Below are positions 59,119 through 64,000 of a DNA stretch of 64,000 nt, piece by piece. How positions within the stretch are numbered: position 1 is the stretch's first letter; every line of letters starts with the position of its first letter. Source of the stretch: Halorubrum salsamenti (GTDB lineage Archaea; Halobacteriota; Halobacteria; Halobacteriales; Haloferacaceae); the NCBI RefSeq assembly GCF_007671685.1, contig NZ_VCNL01000003.1, positions 158,085 through 222,084 on the forward strand, in the 5' to 3' direction. Under the pieces are notes generated by a model, which saw nothing but the letters and a program-made list of their open reading frames with translations, searched no databases and was not told where the DNA came from. The position numbers and the translations under genes are program-made.

Positions 59119-59931
59119 TCAGTCCGCATCGACGCGGCACCCGCCCGAGTAGTCAATCGACTCGATCGACTCGATGCCGTCGTCGCCACAGACCGGGCAG
59201 TCGGGGTTGCGCCGATACGGCACCGACTCGAAGGTCATGTCCATCGCGTCGTAGAAGAGCACGCGCCCCTCGAGCGCCTCGCCCGCGCCGAGCAGGAGCT
59301 TGACCGCCTCGGTCGCCTGGATGCACCCAACGGTGCCGGGAAGCACGCCGAGCACGCCCGTCGTCGCGCAGTCGGGCACCGTCCCCGGCTCGGGCGCCTC
59401 GGGGAACAGACACCGGTAGCAGGGGCCCTCTGGGACGAGCGTCGTCGCCTGTCCCTCGAACTTGTAGATGGCGCCGTGGACGACGGGAAGCCCCTCGATC
59501 CGGGCCGCGTCGTTGACGACGTACCGGGTCCGGAAGTTGTCCGCGCAGTCGACGACGAGGTCGTAGCCGGCGAGCAGGTCGTGGACGTTTCCCTCGTCGA
59601 GACGGGTCTCGTGGGTTACCACGTCGATGTCGGGGTTGAGCCGGTCGACGTACCGCGCCGCCGACTCGACCTTCGGCTCGCCAACGTCGGCGTCGCCGTG
59701 GATCACCTGTCGCTGGAGGTTCGAGCGCTCGACCACGTCGTCGTCGACGATGCCGAGGGTGCCGACGCCGGCGGCCGCGAGGTACTGGATGACCGGGGCG
59801 CCGAGCCCTCCCGCGCCGACGACGAGCGCGTGCCCGTCGAGGAGGCGCTTTTGCCCCTCCGGGCCGACCTCGTCCATGATGACGTGTCTGGAGTACCGGT
59901 CGAGCTGATCGGCGTCGAGCGAGAGACTCAT
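59119..59931 (-). CDS. ubaA: E1-like SAMP-activating enzyme UbaA
   Basis: The 270-residue protein has the ThiF/MoeB adenylation site VVGAGGLGAPVIQYLAAAGVGTLGIVDDDVVERSNLQRQ and DCADNFRTRYVVN. The catalytic Cys188 in VPDCATTGVLG matches the active-site position of Haloferax UbaA. Zinc cysteines are Cys171/Cys174 and Cys245/Cys248. It adenylates the diglycine end of SAMPs for protein conjugation, tRNA thiolation and molybdopterin synthesis. The likely partner SAMP2 is at 14714-14932 in this window. Confidence 0.93.
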   Translation of the reverse strand: MSLSLDADQLDRYSRHVIMDEVGPEGQKRLLDGHALVVGAGGLGAPVIQYLAAAGVGTLGIVDDDVVERSNLQRQVIHGDADVGEPKVESAARYVDRLNPDIDVVTHETRLDEGNVHDLLAGYDLVVDCADNFRTRYVVNDAARIEGLPVVHGAIYKFEGQATTLVPEGPCYRCLFPEAPEPGTVPDCATTGVLGVLPGTVGCIQATEAVKLLLGAGEALEGRVLFYDAMDMTFESVPYRRNPDCPVCGDDGIESIESIDYSGGCRVDAD

Positions 59932-60015
59932 GCGTGAGTGTGGGCGGTGAGTCGGTATAATCGTGTCCCCGGTGGGACGATATAAGCGAAGAAATCGATC
60001 GGGACCGCGGTCGGC

Positions 60016-60606
60016 TTACTTGCCCTGACGGTCGTTGCCGGTGACGCTCGGGCGGGTCTTCTCCGTGCCCTTCCCGCGCGTGCGCTGGCCGCGGCCCTTG
60101 GTGCCGGCGGAGGTGAGCCCGCGGTACGCGCGCCCCTTGTGGTCGTCCGAGACGATCCACCCGAGGTCGTCGTCGTTCTCGATCGCGGGATGGTTCGGGT
60201 CCACCAGAATCACTTCGTGCCACTTCTGGGAGCCGTCCTCGCCGACCCAGTAGGAGTTGAGCACGCGGAGATTCCGGTACTTGCGGGAGGCCCGCTCCTC
60301 AGCGATGCGCTGGATCGATTTGCGGCGTGAGAGCCGGTTGACGCCCTGACGCTTCGAGCGGCGACCGGCCTTGTGTCGCTGCTTGCGCGAGCCGCCCTTG
60401 CGGACGCTCACGCGGGCGACGATGACGCCCTGCTTCGCCTTGTAGCCCAGCTCGCGGGCCTTGTCCAGACGAGTGGGACGCTCGATGCGCTCGATGGCGC
60501 CCTCGTCGCGCCACTCCTGTTTGCGCTGCCACTGCAGCTCTGCCAGTTTCCCCTCCTTGGGGGACCGCCACGCCTCCTTGATGTGCGAGTAGAAGCTTCG
60601 TGCCAT
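60016..60606 (-). CDS. rpl15e: Large-subunit ribosomal protein L15e
   Basis: The 196-residue protein MARSFYSHIKEAWRSPKEGKLAELQWQRKQEWRDEGAIERIERPTRLDKARELGYKAKQGVIVARV is the archaeal/eukaryotic L15e. The basic KGGSRKQRHKAGRRSKRQGVNRLSRRKSIQRIAEERA, LNSYWVGEDGSQKWHEVILVDPNHP and a C-terminal KGRGQRTRGKGTEKTRPSV follow. It is a structural protein of the 50S subunit. It is unusually basic for this proteome, as expected for an RNA-binding ribosomal protein. Confidence 0.97.
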   Translation of the reverse strand: MARSFYSHIKEAWRSPKEGKLAELQWQRKQEWRDEGAIERIERPTRLDKARELGYKAKQGVIVARVSVRKGGSRKQRHKAGRRSKRQGVNRLSRRKSIQRIAEERASRKYRNLRVLNSYWVGEDGSQKWHEVILVDPNHPAIENDDDLGWIVSDDHKGRAYRGLTSAGTKGRGQRTRGKGTEKTRPSVTGNDRQGK

Positions 60607-61077
60607 ATGTTGTCCGCGGACGGTTGCGATTCAGCCGCGAAGCGGCCACATGTCGTCTCGTCCCGGGGCGCGGCGTCGACGGCCATCGCGGCGTCGAACC
60701 GACCCCGGCGGCGAGTGCCCGCTGTGTCCGCACCAGCGAGTTGCCCGTACTTCCCGCGGTTCGCCCTTAACCGCTTCGCTACGGGGTTCGCATGCGGGTC
60801 GGTGGCACTCGGCGTTCGGTGAGGGTGTGTCAGCTACATCGACGACGCCGAAGCGCTCGCAAGCTCGATTCGGCCGTCCCGTCGTCCAATCCACGATCGC
60901 GGCGGTCGTCACGAATCGGGTCTCGATCCGGTAGCGACACCGCGTCACGCGGTCTGCGCTGTGCGGCGCTGCGTAGCGCTGTCGCTCACCGGTCGAGACG
61001 TGGCGCAATAAGGAAAACCGCGAGGGAGTCGGCCCGCGAGGACCGGTAGTTGCGAAATAGCGAGTGTCGCTGCTGCG
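60607..61077. other. Intergenic stretch without a supported gene
   Basis: This region holds the L15e promoter side and the 3' flank of the S-layer gene. A GC-rich hairpin-like segment at about 61010-61050 (aaaaccgcgagggagtcggcccgcgagg) is shared with 63745-63775 and may be a terminator. Open frames are Arg-rich and unconvincing. Confidence 0.5.
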
Positions 61078-63462
61078 TTACTCGTTCCGCCGCGTCGCGA
61101 GGAGCGCAGCCGCGATGAGGGCGACGAGCGCCACGATGGCACCGAAGCCGGGCGTTCCGTCGTCGGTTTCACCGTCTCCGCCGTCCTCACCGTCGGTCTC
61201 GTTGCCGTCCGTACCGTCTTCACCGTTTTCACCGTCCTGGCCGTCCTCGCCGTCCTCGCCGTCCTGGCCGTCCTCGCCGTCCTGGCCGTCCTCGCCGTCT
61301 TCACCGTCCTCGCCGTCCTCGCCGTCTTCACCGTCGTCGACCGATTCGACGAGGACAGCGTCGGCCTCCTCGACGTTGGTGCTGTCGACGCGGAAGCGGA
61401 GCGTCGCCTCGTTGTCGACCTCACCTTCGGTCGTGTCGAGGGTCGCGTTGAACGTCCCGTCCTCGGCGATCTCCGCGTCGTTATCAGTGAGGATGAACTG
61501 CGGAGACACATCCGACGCCGAGCGCAGGCGGACGCTCACGTCCGAGCCCGGAGCCACGTTCGTCGTACCCGTGACCGATGCTTCCTCGTTAACTGCGACT
61601 TCGACGAAGCCGTCGGCGTTCTCGTTGTCGAAGGACGCTTCGCGGTCCTCCAGCGTAAAGCTGGCCTCCGCGGAGGCGCTGTCGCCGGGTGCGAAGTACG
61701 GGAACGAGTCCGCGTTGTCGTTGCTGTCCCACGTCGGCGGCGAGTCATCGTCGAAGCTGTAGCGCTCGTCCTCGTCGGTCTCGTACTCGTAGGCAACATC
61801 GAAGCTGTCACCGTCGGAGACGGAGCCGTCGAACGCGTCGTCGTTGCTCGTGTCGGCGACGACGAAGAACTGACCGTCAGCGAAGTAGACGGTCGTCTCC
61901 GAGAAGTCGAGCGCGGCCGGGTCCTGATTCGCAGTCGCCGACGTCGCTTCGACCTCGAAATTCACACCCTGTCCGTTGTCATCGTCAACGAGCTCGTTGA
62001 AGGCGGCACCGTTGATGCCCTCGTTGAGGTCGTCGAGGGTCGTCCCGCCCTCCTGGGCGACGAAGCCCTCGATACCGTCGGCTTCGACCTGGATGACCAT
62101 GCGGTCGTCCAAGGCGATAGACTCGCTCGCGGTGACCTCCTCGAGGAGCGCCTCAACGTCGTCAGCGTCGCCAGTGGCACCGGCCGGAGCCGTGTGGATC
62201 GTCACGCCGTCGATTGTCGGCTCCACCAGTTCGAGCGTCGCAAGGTCCCGCTCGTTCGCAACGATGAGGTCGCCGTCATCATCGGCGGAGAAGTCACCGT
62301 CGCTCGCGATCAGATCGTACTCGCCGGGCTGGATCGGTCGCGCGATCTCACCCTGGTCGAGCCCGTCGGAACTCGTGCGGAAGTCACGGACGTCGGTGAA
62401 GGTGTCACCGTCTTCGTTCTCGAACGACGCGCCTTCGCTGGCTACGTCAGTTTCGACGATATCGTCGGCCGAAGAGTACGCGTTCGCCGCTTCATCGGTT
62501 CCGAGCGTCCGGGTGTTGACTTGGAAGGTCGCTTCGCCGTCACCGTCGTCGTCCTCGACGTAAACCACGTCGAAGAAGCCGACGTTGTTTCCGCCGATGG
62601 AGACGAACACGCTGTCGGAGTCCTCAAGTTCGACGGTCATTTCGACGACGTCGCCGGCCGCATCGGTGGTGATAGACTCGGCGAAGTCCGCGCTAACGTC
62701 CTCCTCCTCGATGGTCACCGACGCGGTGTCCTCGGCGTCGGTATCGGTCACTTCAGCCGTGAACTCGTACTCACCGGCGTCGATATCGGCGTTGTTGAAG
62801 TCAGCGATCAGCGCGTCGTCACGGAAGCCGCGAACGATGATCTCGTCGTCATCTTCTGCGGCGTCCTGCGCGATTCCGTTAACGGGGTCGTTGTTGCTGT
62901 TTCCGCCGAACAGCGCCTCAAGCTCGTCGTAGTCGAGGCCGTCAGCACTGACGTTCATGTTGTAGCTGTTCCGGCGGGACTCGACGTTGAGCTCGGCCTC
63001 CTCTTCGCCGGTGTCGTAGGTCGCCTCTTCCCAATCGACAGTGAGCTCTTGGACGGTCAGCTCGAAGGTGTTACCCCGAGTCTCGTCCAGGTCAGGCCCG
63101 CGGAGGAAGTAGTCGTTGGCCTCGAGATCACTCGTGTCGATCGTGAGGTTTCCATCACTATCCGTTTCGTACTCCGCCTCGAACGTACTACTCGAGACGT
63201 CATCACCGTCGTACTCGTCCACCGATCGGAGCACGTACTCCGTGTCAGCTTGGATGTCTATCGCGGTGACATCCTGGCCCTGATACACGATACTCGGGTT
63301 CGTTTGTCCGTCGACGACGAAGTCGACGTCGGTGGGGTTAGTCGTTTGGGCGGCTGCGGAACCGGCAAAGCCGGCAAAACCGACCGTAGCCACGGAAAGA
63401 ACCATGACCACGCTGAAGAAGGCCGCACCGACCTTCTTCCGTGTAGTGTTATCGCTTGTCAT
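61078..63462 (-). CDS. S-layer (major cell-surface) glycoprotein with PGF-CTERM
   Basis: The ATG at 63462 starts MTSDNTTRKKVGAAFFSVVMVLSVATVGFAGFAGSAAAQ, a typical haloarchaeal S-layer signal peptide. The 794-residue protein has an N-terminal surface-glycan (BGTF-like) domain with TDVDFVVDGQTNPSIVYQGQDVTAIDIQ, then several beta domains rich in Asp/Glu. A linker of GED/GQD triplets follows, and the archaeosortase signal GTPGFGAIVALVALIAAALLATRRNE ends it. N-x-S/T sequons (for example NVS in YNMNVSADG) are present as glycosylation targets. A TATA (TATTTATCA, minus strand) is about 80 nt upstream. Confidence 0.92.
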   Translation of the reverse strand: MTSDNTTRKKVGAAFFSVVMVLSVATVGFAGFAGSAAAQTTNPTDVDFVVDGQTNPSIVYQGQDVTAIDIQADTEYVLRSVDEYDGDDVSSSTFEAEYETDSDGNLTIDTSDLEANDYFLRGPDLDETRGNTFELTVQELTVDWEEATYDTGEEEAELNVESRRNSYNMNVSADGLDYDELEALFGGNSNNDPVNGIAQDAAEDDDEIIVRGFRDDALIADFNNADIDAGEYEFTAEVTDTDAEDTASVTIEEEDVSADFAESITTDAAGDVVEMTVELEDSDSVFVSIGGNNVGFFDVVYVEDDDGDGEATFQVNTRTLGTDEAANAYSSADDIVETDVASEGASFENEDGDTFTDVRDFRTSSDGLDQGEIARPIQPGEYDLIASDGDFSADDDGDLIVANERDLATLELVEPTIDGVTIHTAPAGATGDADDVEALLEEVTASESIALDDRMVIQVEADGIEGFVAQEGGTTLDDLNEGINGAAFNELVDDDNGQGVNFEVEATSATANQDPAALDFSETTVYFADGQFFVVADTSNDDAFDGSVSDGDSFDVAYEYETDEDERYSFDDDSPPTWDSNDNADSFPYFAPGDSASAEASFTLEDREASFDNENADGFVEVAVNEEASVTGTTNVAPGSDVSVRLRSASDVSPQFILTDNDAEIAEDGTFNATLDTTEGEVDNEATLRFRVDSTNVEEADAVLVESVDDGEDGEDGEDGEDGEDGQDGEDGQDGEDGEDGQDGENGEDGTDGNETDGEDGGDGETDDGTPGFGAIVALVALIAAALLATRRNE

Positions 63463-63540
63463 TGTTTGGGGTTGTAGTTTGAATTGCGTCGGTCGCGTTC
63501 TCGTTGGGTAGGGATCTGCACATGGAACGTACACCGGTTC

Positions 63541-63549
63541 TGATAAATA
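63541..63549 (-). promoter_or_regulatory. TATA box of the S-layer gene
   Basis: The minus strand GTATTTATCA lies about 80 nt upstream of the S-layer ATG, giving a leader of roughly 55 nt. Leaders of this sort are known for highly expressed S-layer genes. Confidence 0.5.
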
Positions 63550-63734
63550 CTTTGTGTAGATGTGGATTAGAGGCACCCCCACCAAACAGCCATTTCAGGC
63601 CCTAAAAACGCTATTTCACATCTGGCGGCGACTGTCATACACGATCGGTGACAGAGCGCAGAAACGACGAGTAGCACGCGCACCACCGCGAGAGGAGCGA
63701 TGTCTCGGAGAAGCGCTGCCGCTGGACGCGCAGT

Positions 63735-63806
63735 CCGATAAAGAAAAACCGCGGGAGTCGGCCCGCGAGGGCCGGTGGTTAGCGAGTGTGGTGAATCGCT
63801 GCTGCG
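63735..63806 (-). terminator. Possible terminator shared by two surface-protein genes
   Basis: A GC-rich inverted segment (CCGCGGGAGTCGGCCCGCGAGG) flanked by an A-run recurs downstream of both the S-layer gene (about 61010-61060) and the partial upstream paralogue. The shared position right after both stops suggests a terminator that was duplicated together with the gene end. Confidence 0.45.
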
Positions 63807-64000
63807 TTACTCGTTCCGCCGCGTCGCGAGGAGCGCAGCCGCGATGAGGGCGACGAGTGCGACGAGCGCACCGAAGCCGGGCGTCCCGTCTTCGGATTCA
63901 TCGTCCGTCTCGTTCGTCTCGTCCGTCTCGTCCGTCTCGTCCGTCTCGTCCGTCTCGTCCGTCTCGTCCGTCTCGTCCGTCTCGTCCGTCTCGTCCGTCT
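63807..64000 (-). CDS. Second PGF-CTERM surface protein, C-terminal part
   Basis: The stop is at 63807 and the gene runs past the window edge. The end reads DESEDGTPGFGALVALVALIAAALLATRRNE, almost identical to the S-layer gene's end in DNA as well as protein. It is preceded by an (ETD)n linker made of 9-bp tandem repeats. It is probably another S-layer-type or surface glycoprotein lying tandem to the first. Confidence 0.85.
   Translation of the reverse strand, partial: TDETDETDETDETDETDETDETDETDETNETDDESEDGTPGFGALVALVALIAAALLATRRNE

Noticed and set aside
60631..61008. Minus-strand frame upstream of the L15e gene
   Set aside because: Arg/His/Cys-rich translation unlike haloarchaeal proteins, no start signal, and it covers the L15e promoter.
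62194..63477. 427-codon plus-strand frame opposite the S-layer gene
   Set aside because: It has no motifs and is a mirror of the acidic S-layer coding sequence.

Overview
The window is chromosomal DNA of a haloarchaeon, most like Halorubrum or a close relative. It is GC-rich with very acidic proteins. It carries archaeal core genes (thermosome, ribosomal protein L15e, GatB, RlmE with a TRAM tail, a ubiquitin-like SAMP and its E1 enzyme UbaA), TATA boxes about 25 nt upstream of leaderless starts, PGF-CTERM surface proteins and an S-layer glycoprotein gene. The genus is inferred from general similarity only; no database was searched.

Layout. 1-13.2 kb: housekeeping and metabolism: the end of scpA, MTA phosphorylase, a YeiH-type exporter, HD hydrolases, an Mqo-like oxidoreductase, an MFS/MBL-rhodanese operon with a divergent Bat-type regulator, a methyltransferase, a nucleoside phosphorylase and a phosphoribosyltransferase. 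13.2-19 kb: gatB, samp2, a GNAT acetyltransferase, rlmE, DHFR and an ornithine-cyclodeaminase-like enzyme. 19-25.4 kb: an acidic-repeat PGF-CTERM protein, UppP, DUF4330, VanZ and a sugar epimerase.

25.4-33.8 kb is an accessory region that looks like a decayed replication origin. Two N-terminally truncated orc1/cdc6 genes point outward. Seven copies of an ORB-like 20-mer lie among them, and an intact IS605-family TnpB element sits in the middle. Also here are a solo TnpB right end fused to a truncated nucleotidyltransferase, a winged-helix/TumE-like gene pair and a small divergent regulator pair.

33.8-48.5 kb is an AT-rich surface-glycan island: flippase, two FkbM methyltransferases, several glycosyltransferases, the GDP-deoxyhexose genes (gmd, fcl, gmm), a CapK/PaaK-like ligase and a Wzy-like polymerase. 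A frameshifted IS1595-type element beside an IS630 fragment interrupts it. 48.5-55.2 kb returns to high GC with a GT4 glycosyltransferase, a sugar nucleotidyltransferase, a polyprenyl-phosphate glycosylphosphotransferase and a divergent AglB/STT3. The intergenic stretch at 50.1-50.3 kb has three further dyad motifs resembling origin boxes. 55.4-64 kb has the thermosome, tRNA-Ser(GGA), RidA, a zinc-ribbon protein, UbaA, L15e, the S-layer glycoprotein and the 3' end of a second PGF-CTERM protein.

The unifying theme of the second half is cell-surface glycosylation. Nucleotide sugars feed glycosyltransferases that build lipid-linked glycans, a flippase moves them outward, and the AglB-like enzyme could transfer them to the S-layer protein encoded nearby. 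SAMP2 and its probable activating enzyme UbaA lie in one window but 44 kb apart.
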